Of a stretch of 64,000 bases of DNA, positions 39,794 to 48,676 are shown piece by piece. Within the stretch, counting starts at the first letter, position 1, and the number at the start of each line of letters is the position of its first letter. The notes under the pieces were generated by a model, which was given only the letters and a program-made list of their open reading frames with translations, was not told where the DNA came from and made no database searches. The position numbers and the translations under genes are program-made. Source of the DNA: JBDHXE01 sp035445085 (GTDB lineage: Bacteria; Bacteroidota; Ignavibacteria; Kapaibacteriales; UBA2268); NCBI GenBank assembly GCA_035445085.1, contig DAOMQA010000001.1, positions 124,001 through 188,000 on the forward strand, in the 5' to 3' direction.

Positions 39794-39841
39794 GGGGGCG
39801 AAATTTGATGCAATTTCAGTAGCAGGAGGTATTTAGCTACT
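39794..39841 (+). other. Structured leader with a loop-exposed AGGAGGT
   Basis: Upstream of the GAF-domain gene lies a GC-richer patch after an oligo-T run. Two short hairpins are visible: GAAATT/AATTTC (39800-39805, 39812-39817) and AGTAGC/GCTACT (39818-39823, 39836-39841). The loop of the second shows a perfect AGGAGGT at 39824-39830. The annotated start is about 40 bases further, too far for this to be its ribosome binding site, and no nearer start codon opens a reading frame. Confidence 0.35.
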
Positions 39842-39871
39842 TAGAAAATCATTTAAATTTCATAAAAATAT

Positions 39872-42187
39872 ATGGCAAAAAGTAATTTTAATATAAAAAA
39901 CTTTTTTAATGCAGGCGATATACTTGCAGTTGTTGTAATTATCGCTGGTGTATCAATAGCAGTATTCGTGGAAGATATTGCTGTAAAAATGATAGGTGTA
40001 AGTATTGGTTTGCTTGGCACAATCGCTTTATTTATGTTTATATCACGAAGATTGAGTGATATTGTTGATACTAATGCAATTAAAAAGAAACCCACAACAA
40101 AACAATACGAAGTAACAACAGTTCAGGATTCGAATGCAACAAGAACAACTTTTGAGAATTTTGATATTAAATTTGGCGACAACGATTTAATACCATTCAC
40201 TCCTATCAGTATTCAAGAAAATCCTATACAAACGCCACAGAATGTTAATGAAGAAATTTTACAAGATACTAATACAGATCAAGATTCTTTTACTATTAAA
40301 GGTAAATCAAAGACTGATATTATTAATTCAACAACTAATGAAGTTATTAACGAAATTCCAAAGCCAGACATACCATTGGTGGACAAGCAATACCAATTTG
40401 GTGATAGTATTTCGTCTGTTAAAATCATCGGAAAAATCAAGCGAAAAGCTGTTGATTCAGAAATAAATAACGAACAAATTAAATTTGATAGCCCAAGTGG
40501 TGTATCAGGAGCAATTAACAAAAGTGACAGAGTTACTACTATAAACAAGCAAATTGACAAGCAAGTAACAAAAGAAAGCCAAGATATAAATACTAATATA
40601 GTAAATGACCCTGCACAGGTTGCAATCGCTAGTTCGAATACAGAATTAACAAGCACTGAAGCGAATAAAAACAAGAATACATTTCCCACCCATTTCTTTT
40701 TTGAATCTGATATATTAATAGGTGATGAACCCAAGCAGGAGTTTGAATATTTTGTATCAAGGATACTATTAATAATAAAATCAGTAACTGACAGTTGTTC
40801 GGTGTTATTAGTTTTAGTAGATAATAATGTCGAAAATTTTTCAATTGAAGCCTTTACTACAGATAAAGAACTTAATATTGAATCGAAGAAAAAAATTCCA
40901 ATTTCAAATGATATTATCTCTCAAATAATTAAAAATTCTAAACCAGAAATTTTATCTGAAATTAATCCATCTGCCGTAAAAGACCTAATCCCATATTATG
41001 CTGAAGAAGTTGAAATTAAATCATTTATTGGTATCCCTATTATTTGGAATGATATAGTAATTGGGGTAATGTGTGCAGATTCTATAAACTTAGACTGTTT
41101 TGATTCTGCTACTGTGTCCTTTATGGGTCAATTCTCAAAATTAATATCTGGATTAGTTAAAAGCTATACTCATAAAATCGATTTAATCGAAGCAGCCAAA
41201 ACATTAGATACGATTAATAAATTCCAAAATATGGTATTAAGTGAAAACCTCACTAAAGAATCATTATACTCATCTATCGTAAGCGAAGTCAAGCGAATGT
41301 ATGGTGCTTATACTGTTGGAATTGCAACCTATAATTATGATACTGAAAGCTGGGCTATCAATATATACGATAACGGTATAGAACAATTTTTTGATATGGA
41401 AATTGATTTTAATGGTTCTTTGCTTGGTAAATGTATAGTTGATGGCGAAACAATTTATTTGTCTGGGATAGAGATAGTTAATATCAAACGTGTTAATAAT
41501 AAGGAAACAAAATTCTTATCTGGAGAATTTTTAGCTACTCCTTTACGTACTCATAATGGGGTGTATGGAGCCATATTCATCGAAAGCTCACCTAAAGAGC
41601 GTTTAAGTGATTTTAATATTTCTATTCTACAAGTATTGAGTAATCATATCGCAGTTAGCTTAGAACGATTTAATTTAATCAATTTATATAGAACTTCTTG
41701 TATAGTAGATAGAAGTTCAGGATTATACAATTATACAGCTTTCTACAAAAGATTAAACGAAGAAATTGATAGATTTGAGACAAGTGAAAACTCCAATTTG
41801 GCTTTATGTATGTTCCGTATAGATAAATACGCTTCTTTAGACCCTAACTTATATGCAGACAGATTAGATATGGCAGTAAGTAACGCTATAGAATTATCAA
41901 AGAACTATGCCAAATCTTATGAAATTATAGGAAGAATAGACAGTGAGACTTTTGCAATCATATTTATTAATCATAAGAACAGTGATTTAAAATTGATTGC
42001 AGAGCGTTTTAGGAATGAGGTTGCTAATTCAATTATTGAGTTTGACAATACTAAATTTAGTGTTACTATTAGTATAGGGCTTGCCTCCTACCAAAAGAGA
42101 TTGGGTATAAACGCCTTAGTGTCTAATTCAATAACTGCATTAACAAGATCTATGCAATATACAAATCATGTGCAGGTATATAATTAA
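39872..42187 (+). CDS. Membrane-anchored GAF protein with degenerate GGDEF domain
   Basis: The 771-residue protein begins with two close transmembrane helices (residues ~14-56). A long low-complexity Asn/Asp/Thr-rich linker to ~270 follows. Two GAF-like segments come next, one with SFIGIPIIWNDIVIGVMCAD and one with FLATPLRTHNGVYGAIFIES. The C-terminal ~160 residues resemble a GGDEF diguanylate cyclase (DRSSGLYNYTAFYKRLNEEI, VTISIGLASY). However, the GG(D/E)EF signature is replaced by RIDSETF near residue 689, so cyclase activity is not expected. It may act as a sensory or nucleotide-binding scaffold. The rnr gene starts five bases after its stop. Confidence 0.85.
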   Translation: MAKSNFNIKNFFNAGDILAVVVIIAGVSIAVFVEDIAVKMIGVSIGLLGTIALFMFISRRLSDIVDTNAIKKKPTTKQYEVTTVQDSNATRTTFENFDIKFGDNDLIPFTPISIQENPIQTPQNVNEEILQDTNTDQDSFTIKGKSKTDIINSTTNEVINEIPKPDIPLVDKQYQFGDSISSVKIIGKIKRKAVDSEINNEQIKFDSPSGVSGAINKSDRVTTINKQIDKQVTKESQDINTNIVNDPAQVAIASSNTELTSTEANKNKNTFPTHFFFESDILIGDEPKQEFEYFVSRILLIIKSVTDSCSVLLVLVDNNVENFSIEAFTTDKELNIESKKKIPISNDIISQIIKNSKPEILSEINPSAVKDLIPYYAEEVEIKSFIGIPIIWNDIVIGVMCADSINLDCFDSATVSFMGQFSKLISGLVKSYTHKIDLIEAAKTLDTINKFQNMVLSENLTKESLYSSIVSEVKRMYGAYTVGIATYNYDTESWAINIYDNGIEQFFDMEIDFNGSLLGKCIVDGETIYLSGIEIVNIKRVNNKETKFLSGEFLATPLRTHNGVYGAIFIESSPKERLSDFNISILQVLSNHIAVSLERFNLINLYRTSCIVDRSSGLYNYTAFYKRLNEEIDRFETSENSNLALCMFRIDKYASLDPNLYADRLDMAVSNAIELSKNYAKSYEIIGRIDSETFAIIFINHKNSDLKLIAERFRNEVANSIIEFDNTKFSVTISIGLASYQKRLGINALVSNSITALTRSMQYTNHVQVYN

Positions 42188-42192
42188 ATAAT

Positions 42193-44328
42193 ATGGTAAA
42201 ATCTGAAATCATAAATGCATTGCTACATTTGTTTAGCTCTGGGGATGTATTGCAACTGCAGGATATATCAAAAGAGTTAAAAATAAAATCTGATAGCGAT
42301 GAATATAATTTACTAAAAGAAGTTTTAAATGAAGCGGTACAGTCTGGTGTATTAGAAAAATCGAGCAGAAGAAGATATAGTCGCCCTTTATCTTTTAGCG
42401 AAAATTCTATTACTGGTATTTTGAGAATAGAACATAATAAAGGTATCATCGAAACAAATCACGCAGAATTACCCTTAATTAGTATCAATTTGGATAGGTT
42501 AAATACGGCATTAGATGGCGATTTAGTAAAAGTTCAATTGCTTGCACAAAGGAAAGGACGGCGAGCTCACGGTGAAGTATTGGAAATATTAGAGAGAAGT
42601 AACACTCCTATATCTGGTACTTTAGATTACAATGGTTACTTTTATTTTATTATACCTGATGACGAAAAGTATTACGTAGATTTCTTAATCCCAGAGAAGA
42701 AACTTAATAAGGCACGGATTGGCGAGAAGGTTTTTGCTAAATTACTTCAATGGAACGACCCTAATCAAAATCCGACAGCCGAAATTGTTGATATAATTGG
42801 AAAAGCTGGTTTGCCAGCTGTTGAATACGATTCTATAATAAAGGAGTTTAACTTAAGTACCGAATTTCCAAAAGATGTAATTAAATACGCTAAAGCCAAG
42901 AAAGCACCTACATCGCGAGTACCAAAGGGTCGCTTAGATTTAAGAGACAAATTAATCATTACAATTGATCCAGTAGATGCTAAGGATTTTGACGATGCTT
43001 TATCGTTAGATTTTTTGGACAATGGCAATAGAGTATTAGGTGTTCATATTGCCGACGTAAGTCATTATGTCGTAGAAAACTCTGAACTAGATATAGAAGC
43101 CAGATTTAGAGGTAATAGTGTATATTTGGTAGATAGAGTTATTCCTATGTTGCCCGAAGAATTATCGAATGAAATATGCTCATTACAGCCGAATAAAATT
43201 AGATTTGCCTTTTCGATATTTATAGAAATAAACGCACAAGGCAAAGTTGGATCTTATAAATTAAATGAATCGTCTATAAAAAGCAAACGTAGATATACGT
43301 ATGAAGAAGCGTTAGAAATAATAGAAAGTGGTAATGGTGAGAATAGCGAATTATTATTGAATTTATATAATTTATCTACACAACTCAAGGCAAATAGATT
43401 TAAGAAAGGCGGTATAAACTTTGACACTGTTGAATATAGATTTACTTTAGATGATAATAAATTTCCTGTTGATGTGTATCAAAAGTCATCGACAAAATCA
43501 ACATCTCTGGTAGAAGAATGTATGCTTTTGGCAAACGAATGTGTAGCAGAATTTATTTCTAAGAAGTCTTTAGAATATAAGCAGCGAGCAATACTACCTT
43601 TTCTGTACCGAATTCACGAAGCTCCTGATAATAAAAAGATGCGAGAAGTACTTAATTTTATTAGTGGTTTTAATTATAAACAATTCAAAAAAATTAACTC
43701 CTCTCAAGATATAAATAAGATATTGGCATTTTTTGAAGATAAACCAGAGAAGACTATAGTTAATCAAGTCTTAATTAGAGCTATGGCGAAAGCAATATAT
43801 TCGCATAATAATTTAGGACATTATGGTTTAGGCTTTAACTTTTATTCACACTTTACTTCACCTATTCGTAGGTACCCAGATTTAGTAATTCATAGGGTAT
43901 TAAAAGAATATATAAGTAATCTACCAAATAATGAGCGTTTATCTTACTTAAGACAGTTTATGAAAGATGTGGGTGTACACACGTCAAACACAGAAAGGTT
44001 GGCTATGGAAGCAGAGCGTGCCTCTGTAAAGTTTACTCATACGGTAATGGCTCAGCAGTATGTAGGTGAGGATTTTACTGGTACAATAACTGGTGTAACA
44101 AGCTTTGGTTTATTTGTACAATTAGACAAAATTTACGCTGAAGGTTTGCTACATATTAGAGATATCGATGATGATTATTATGTATTTGATGAACCTAACT
44201 ATTGCCTGATTGGACGAAGCACGAAGAAAAAATATTCTATAGGTCAAGCATTGAACGTTAGGATAGTGCGTGTAAACTTAGAGAAAAGAAATATAGATTT
44301 AATTTTACTTAATAAAAAAAGAAAATAA
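42193..44328 (+). CDS. rnr: Ribonuclease R
   Basis: RNase R is a processive 3'-5' exoribonuclease able to degrade structured RNA. The 711-residue protein has a short helical N-terminus, cold-shock-like OB segments with GILRIEHNKGIIETNH, and the RNB catalytic domain. The metal-binding block is ITIDPVDAKDFDDALSLD (from about residue 259), followed by HIADVSHYV, and LGHYGLGFNFYSHFTSPIRR lies deeper in the domain. A C-terminal S1 domain starts at DFTGTITGVTSFGLFVQLD. The length is slightly shorter than the E. coli enzyme because the basic tail is only a few residues. ribE follows two bases downstream. Confidence 0.95.
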   Translation: MVKSEIINALLHLFSSGDVLQLQDISKELKIKSDSDEYNLLKEVLNEAVQSGVLEKSSRRRYSRPLSFSENSITGILRIEHNKGIIETNHAELPLISINLDRLNTALDGDLVKVQLLAQRKGRRAHGEVLEILERSNTPISGTLDYNGYFYFIIPDDEKYYVDFLIPEKKLNKARIGEKVFAKLLQWNDPNQNPTAEIVDIIGKAGLPAVEYDSIIKEFNLSTEFPKDVIKYAKAKKAPTSRVPKGRLDLRDKLIITIDPVDAKDFDDALSLDFLDNGNRVLGVHIADVSHYVVENSELDIEARFRGNSVYLVDRVIPMLPEELSNEICSLQPNKIRFAFSIFIEINAQGKVGSYKLNESSIKSKRRYTYEEALEIIESGNGENSELLLNLYNLSTQLKANRFKKGGINFDTVEYRFTLDDNKFPVDVYQKSSTKSTSLVEECMLLANECVAEFISKKSLEYKQRAILPFLYRIHEAPDNKKMREVLNFISGFNYKQFKKINSSQDINKILAFFEDKPEKTIVNQVLIRAMAKAIYSHNNLGHYGLGFNFYSHFTSPIRRYPDLVIHRVLKEYISNLPNNERLSYLRQFMKDVGVHTSNTERLAMEAERASVKFTHTVMAQQYVGEDFTGTITGVTSFGLFVQLDKIYAEGLLHIRDIDDDYYVFDEPNYCLIGRSTKKKYSIGQALNVRIVRVNLEKRNIDLILLNKKRK

Positions 44329-44330
44329 CA

Positions 44331-44969
44331 ATGTTTACGGGTCTAATTGAAGAGCTTGGTACAATTGAAAGTATCATTCAAATTGGCAAATCACGAAAAA
44401 TACAGATTAAAGCAAGTAAAATAATGTCTGATATAAGTATTGATGATTCAATTTCTATTGATGGTGTCTGCCAGACAGTTATAGCATACGAGCAAAATTA
44501 CTTTATAGTTGAAGCTGTAGAAGAAACTATGGAGAAAACAAATTTTAAATTGCTTAGACCAAACAAAGTAGTAAACCTTGAACGAGCAGCTAAATTTGGT
44601 GGTAAAATTGGTGGGCACATAGTTCAGGGACATGTTGATTGCACGGGTAAATTAATTTCTATAGAAAAGCAATCGTTAGGCTATCTTTTAAGTATTGAAT
44701 TTCCCTATAAATATAGGAAATACATCGTAGAGCATGGTTCAGTTTGTATTAATGGGATTAGCTTGACAGTAGCACGACTTAATGAATCAACTTTAACTGT
44801 AGCTATCATTCCCCATACTTGGGATATGACCAATCTAAAATATAATTCTATTGGAACCCTTCTAAACTTAGAATTTGACTTATTCGCAAAGTATGTAGAG
44901 AATATGATGAAATATAGGGATAATACTCACAGTACACTCAATAAATATATAGAACAACCCAATATATAA
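44331..44969 (+). CDS. ribE: Riboflavin synthase alpha subunit
   Basis: This enzyme dismutates two 6,7-dimethyl-8-ribityllumazine molecules into riboflavin and a pyrimidine. The 212-residue protein has the canonical MFTGLIEELG start and two homologous lumazine-binding barrels. One includes SIDGVCQTVIAYEQN and the other SVCINGISLTVARLNE, and the active-site stretch GGKIGGHIVQGHVD joins them. It begins two bases after rnr, so it is very likely cotranscribed. Other rib genes are not in the window. Confidence 0.96.
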   Translation: MFTGLIEELGTIESIIQIGKSRKIQIKASKIMSDISIDDSISIDGVCQTVIAYEQNYFIVEAVEETMEKTNFKLLRPNKVVNLERAAKFGGKIGGHIVQGHVDCTGKLISIEKQSLGYLLSIEFPYKYRKYIVEHGSVCINGISLTVARLNESTLTVAIIPHTWDMTNLKYNSIGTLLNLEFDLFAKYVENMMKYRDNTHSTLNKYIEQPNI

Positions 44970-45088
44970 AGATAGAACATTTGCTTTTATATACATGAAG
45001 CTTTATACTTGGCATTGAGTTTTTTTACTAGTGACTTTAGGTTTTGCGAATTCTGGCGTGAACTTTTGTCGAAACTGTTTAGCAAGGC

Positions 45089-45781
45089 TTATTTCTTTTT
45101 TGTCAGCCACCCCATATAAATTGAAGATTGGAAAAAACGAAGAGGTTTTTCAAATCCAGCATCTTGTAACAGTTCCGAAAGTCGTTCCTCTGAAACAGCA
45201 TAAAGTTCATTTTCTATTCGGTTTTGACGATAGTTAATTTGTTCTTCATCTAAACCATCTGGCAAAAGAAGTTTGAGAATTTGTAAATTTTGTTTGATTT
45301 GATCTTTGCCACCAGTTATGTCCAGAAGTACAAATACTGCTCCTGAAATTAATCGGTCGGCAATGTCTTTCAGTAAATTTAGTTTACTACCATTATCATC
45401 AAGAAAATGCAAAACCAATAAAAGCGTCGCAACATTATATTTTTTCTCAATGTCAAGATCAGATACTAAACCATTAATTATATTTACGTTGTCAAATTTT
45501 TGAAACTTGTCGTTAGCTTGTTTAATCATTTCAGGTGAAGGGTCAATACCTGTTATTGCCCAATTTTCAGGCTCAGATGTACCTATAAATCTTTCAATTT
45601 CGTTTCCAGTCCCACAACCAACTACTAACAATTCCTTTTTACCTTTTTTGTCTAAGAGTTTAGGTAAATGGTCTAAAAAATAGTGATAGTTAGGTATCCA
45701 TATTTTTACAAACTTATCATAAGCTGCAGCTCTTTCATTTTCAAATATTTCTACTTTTTTCATTCCCTCTGCCGTTTGCAT
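45089..45781 (-). CDS. Class I SAM-dependent methyltransferase
   Basis: The 230-residue protein has a Rossmann-type methyltransferase core. Motif I is ELLVVGCGTGNEIERF, followed by GIDPSPEMIKQA (motif II acidic residue), NIINGLVSDLD and NVATLLLVLHFLDD (motif IV). It lacks a recognisable specificity domain, so the substrate is unknown. The first Met (45781) gives MQTAEGMKKVEIF and a second Met at codon 7 is also possible. It sits with DUF1697 and a gene remnant between two housekeeping blocks. This looks like an accessory insertion. Confidence 0.85.
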   Translation of the reverse strand: MQTAEGMKKVEIFENERAAAYDKFVKIWIPNYHYFLDHLPKLLDKKGKKELLVVGCGTGNEIERFIGTSEPENWAITGIDPSPEMIKQANDKFQKFDNVNIINGLVSDLDIEKKYNVATLLLVLHFLDDNGSKLNLLKDIADRLISGAVFVLLDITGGKDQIKQNLQILKLLLPDGLDEEQINYRQNRIENELYAVSEERLSELLQDAGFEKPLRFFQSSIYMGWLTKKK

Positions 45782-45861
45782 AATGTCGATTTAAATTAAA
45801 TATCTACCCATTTATCTACATACTCTCAATAAATGATATACAACACCACAAAAGTACTATT

Positions 45862-45965
45862 TTAAAACAAAATCATTACTGTAATACTTGTCAAAGCAGT
45901 CCAAACCTTTTCTTTATTTACATTTATTTCAATATTTGTTGTTTTTATTAGTTCTTTATTAATTT
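45862..45965 (-). pseudogene. Possible SRPBCC/AHSA1-family N-terminal remnant
   Basis: Downstream of DUF1697 on the minus strand one frame reads IKTTNIEINVNKEKVWTALT before running into an unrelated ITVMILF and a stop. This resembles the first beta-strand and helix of SRPBCC/AHSA1 proteins. No intact start codon precedes it. A short YVDKWVDI-stop segment near 45800 could be the matching C-terminal end after an internal deletion. The assignment is by pattern only. Confidence 0.35.
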
Positions 45966-46514
45966 TTATGTTGTTTGTTTCGCTATTTTCAAAAGCTCAT
46001 TTGTGGTTTTCCAATTTCTTGTTGTTGCACCTACTTTTAACTTTGCTTCCAAGAAATTATTGCTCAATTTTGATTTTCCATATCCGTTTGGACAATACAA
46101 GTAAGCAACGTTATCGACAAAAAATATCTCCTCTCCGTTTAATTTTTTCTCTTCTATTACTTTTAAGTCAATTTTTTGCGATTGTGAAAATAGAAAAGTA
46201 ATATGTACAAAAGCAGTATCCTTATCGCTATCTTTTATAAATGGATTATTCTCAATTACTTGCTTTAAGTTATCAACAGTCAAAACAATTACGGGAACGT
46301 TAAAGCCAAAATCCTTTTCTATTTGCTGGGTTATTATTTGTGATAGCTCATCAGGTTGTGCTTTGTTTCCCATGAAAATGACGTTCCCACTTTGCACATA
46401 AGTTGTAACGCTACGAAAACCTAAATTATCATACAATTTCCGTAAAGCATCCATTTTTATGGGCTTCTGCCCACTTACATTAATACCCCTTAGTAGTGAA
46501 ATATATGTTGTCAT
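45966..46514 (-). CDS. DUF1697 family protein
   Basis: The 182-residue protein matches DUF1697 through TTYISLLRGINVSGQKPIKM, then LRKLYDNLGFRSVTTYVQSG and NVIFMG, and the C-terminal TTRNWKTTNELLKIA block. The family is widespread but its biochemical role is not established. It has no signal peptide. Members are often scattered and mobile between genomes, which fits its place in an accessory patch. A likely typA terminator lies upstream at 46638-46670, so this gene probably has its own promoter in the 120 bases before it. Confidence 0.9.
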   Translation of the reverse strand: MTTYISLLRGINVSGQKPIKMDALRKLYDNLGFRSVTTYVQSGNVIFMGNKAQPDELSQIITQQIEKDFGFNVPVIVLTVDNLKQVIENNPFIKDSDKDTAFVHITFLFSQSQKIDLKVIEEKKLNGEEIFFVDNVAYLYCPNGYGKSKLSNNFLEAKLKVGATTRNWKTTNELLKIAKQTT

Positions 46515-46637
46515 TATTGCCTCGATTGCTTATAATAGTTTTGATATTGCCAAAGACTTATCTATTTTTCAGTTTCATTCTATTGTATATCTATCTATAA
46601 ATTTGTTTATTAGCGTATTCTAATGTCCGTAAAAGAT

Positions 46638-46670
46638 ATAAGGGACTATACCCAAAAGATAGTCCCTTAT
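46638..46670 (-). terminator. Probable typA terminator
   Basis: A perfect 12-bp stem ATAAGGGACTAT/ATAGTCCCTTAT (46638-46649 with 46659-46670) surrounds a nine-base loop, 42 bases after the typA stop. On the minus strand it is followed by ATCTTTTAC, a moderate T-tract. On the plus strand TTATTTCTT follows, but no plus-strand gene ends here. Confidence 0.8.
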
Positions 46671-46711
46671 TTATTTCTTATAATTTATATGTAAAGACAT
46701 ATATTATATAC

Positions 46712-48523
46712 TTATTCTTTAGTTTTTGGCTTTCTGTTTTTATAATCTAACTCTACCTTTCTTAAGCGAATATTTTGCGGAGTAACTTCCATTAGTTCGT
46801 CATCTGCAATAAATTCTATTGCTTGATCTAATGTCATCAAACGTGGTGGCTTTAATGTTACAGTAGAATCAGACCCTGAGGCTCTCATATTTGTTAATTT
46901 CTTTTCTCTCGTTATATTTATATCTAAATCGCCATTTTTATTTCTTTCGCCTACAATCATTCCCATATAAACCATAGTCCCAACGGGAGTAAATAATTCT
47001 CCTCTATCTTCCATACCTTCGCAAGCATAAGCAGTAACTCTACCTGTTCTATCAGCAACTAAAGCACCGCTATTACGTTGCGGAATATTTCCAAACCAAG
47101 GCTCATACCCATAAAAATTAGTGTTTAATATGCCAGAACCACGCGTATCGGTCATAAATTGCGAACGAAATCCAATTAAACCTCTTGATGGAATTTTAAA
47201 TTCAATGTCTACTCGACCATGCCCATTATTGAGCATATTAGTCATTAAACCTTTGCGGGAAGATAATTTTTCTGTTGCAACCCCAACATATTCTTCTGGA
47301 ACGTCAATAAATACGTGTTCTACTGGTTCACATATTTGTCCTTCTATTTCCTTTGTAATAACTTGTGGCTTAGAAACCATAAATTCAAAACCTTCTCTTC
47401 TCATTGTTTCAATTAAGATTGACATCTGTAGTTCGCCCCTACCTCTAACTTCAAAAGCGTCAGCTCTATCTGTAGGCAACACCTGTATAGATACATTCCT
47501 TAAAAGCTCTTTGTCAAGTCTTGCTTTAATATGACGAGTAGTCAAAAATTGCCCTTCAGTGCCTGCAAATGGGCTATTATTTACATAGAATACCATTGCT
47601 ACTGTTGGGTCATCTACAACAATTCTTGGTAATGGTGCAGGGTCATCGTTAGCAGAAATTGTATCCCCAATTTTTGCACTTTCTATACCTGCAATTGCTA
47701 TAATGTCTCCTGATTCGATGGTATTTACCATTTTCTTACTAAGCCCCGAGAAAGTATAGAGGGCTGAGAACTTTTTGTTATTTAAAATTCCTTCAGAAGT
47801 ACAAAGAGCATAGTTTTTATTCATCTCAAGTATACCGTTAGATAGGCGACCGATCAAAATCTGCCCAACATAAGAATCATAATCTAAACTTGATACTAAA
47901 AACTGTGGGGTAGCATCGTTGCTAGCAATAGGACCGGGTATAAAATTAATAATTTCATCAAATAAAATTTGAAAATCTCCGGCCTCTCCATCTAATTCTT
48001 TAAAGCACTTTCCTTCTTTTGCAATAGTATACAATATTGGGAATTCAATTTGCTCATCATTTGCATCCAGATCTATAAATAAATCATAAATTTCATTTAT
48101 TACTTCTTGAACCCTTGCATCGTGCCTGTCTATTTTGTTGATAACTACTATGATAGGGAGATTTTTAGCTAACGCTTTTTTTACAACAAATCGCGTTTGC
48201 GGTAAAGGACCTTCACTTGCATCTACCAATAATATAGCTCCATCAACAATACTTAATGAACGTTCTACCTCTCCACCAAAATCGGCGTGACCAGGTGTGT
48301 CCATTATGTTGATTTTTATATCATGGTAAAAGATAGCTGTGTTTTTTGCAGTAATAGTAATTCCACGTTCTCTTTCTAAGTCCATAGAATCCATTACGCG
48401 TTCGTCTACTTGTTGATTTTCTCTAAATGTTCCGCTTTGTCGTAACATCTGATCAACTAAAGTAGTTTTACCATGATCAACGTGTGCAATAATGGCAATA
48501 TTTCTGAAGTTGTTTTTTCTCAT
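46712..48523 (-). CDS. typA: Translational GTPase TypA/BipA
   Basis: TypA is a ribosome-binding GTPase involved in ribosome assembly and stress adaptation. The 603-residue protein has G1 AHVDHGKTTLVDQML, G2 region ERERGITITAK, G3 DTPGHADFGGEVER and G4 NKIDRHD. The elongation-factor-like domains II, III and V and the TypA-specific C-terminal domain follow (GLIGFRSQFMTDTRGSGILN, NIRLRKVELD). The length is normal for the family. A 153-base gap separates its start from the divergent fibronectin-III protein gene. Confidence 0.97.
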   Translation of the reverse strand: MRKNNFRNIAIIAHVDHGKTTLVDQMLRQSGTFRENQQVDERVMDSMDLERERGITITAKNTAIFYHDIKINIMDTPGHADFGGEVERSLSIVDGAILLVDASEGPLPQTRFVVKKALAKNLPIIVVINKIDRHDARVQEVINEIYDLFIDLDANDEQIEFPILYTIAKEGKCFKELDGEAGDFQILFDEIINFIPGPIASNDATPQFLVSSLDYDSYVGQILIGRLSNGILEMNKNYALCTSEGILNNKKFSALYTFSGLSKKMVNTIESGDIIAIAGIESAKIGDTISANDDPAPLPRIVVDDPTVAMVFYVNNSPFAGTEGQFLTTRHIKARLDKELLRNVSIQVLPTDRADAFEVRGRGELQMSILIETMRREGFEFMVSKPQVITKEIEGQICEPVEHVFIDVPEEYVGVATEKLSSRKGLMTNMLNNGHGRVDIEFKIPSRGLIGFRSQFMTDTRGSGILNTNFYGYEPWFGNIPQRNSGALVADRTGRVTAYACEGMEDRGELFTPVGTMVYMGMIVGERNKNGDLDINITREKKLTNMRASGSDSTVTLKPPRLMTLDQAIEFIADDELMEVTPQNIRLRKVELDYKNRKPKTKE

Positions 48524-48676
48524 TTACTTATAATATCAATTTAAAAAGAAGGTTATGACGTATATATTTTAAAATAAATATATTTTTTATTAATAAACAG
48601 ATATTTGTAAAATAAAAATATAATATATTTGTTTCTATAACTTAAATTTTGTTTACTTAAATATTAGAGGTTATTT

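Noticed and set aside
39872..42187. Active diguanylate cyclase
   Set aside because: The GGDEF signature is RIDSETF, which lacks the catalytic residues.
45031..45237. Plus-strand 68-codon frame overlapping the methyltransferase 3' end
   Set aside because: Antisense to the methyltransferase coding region and without recognisable features.
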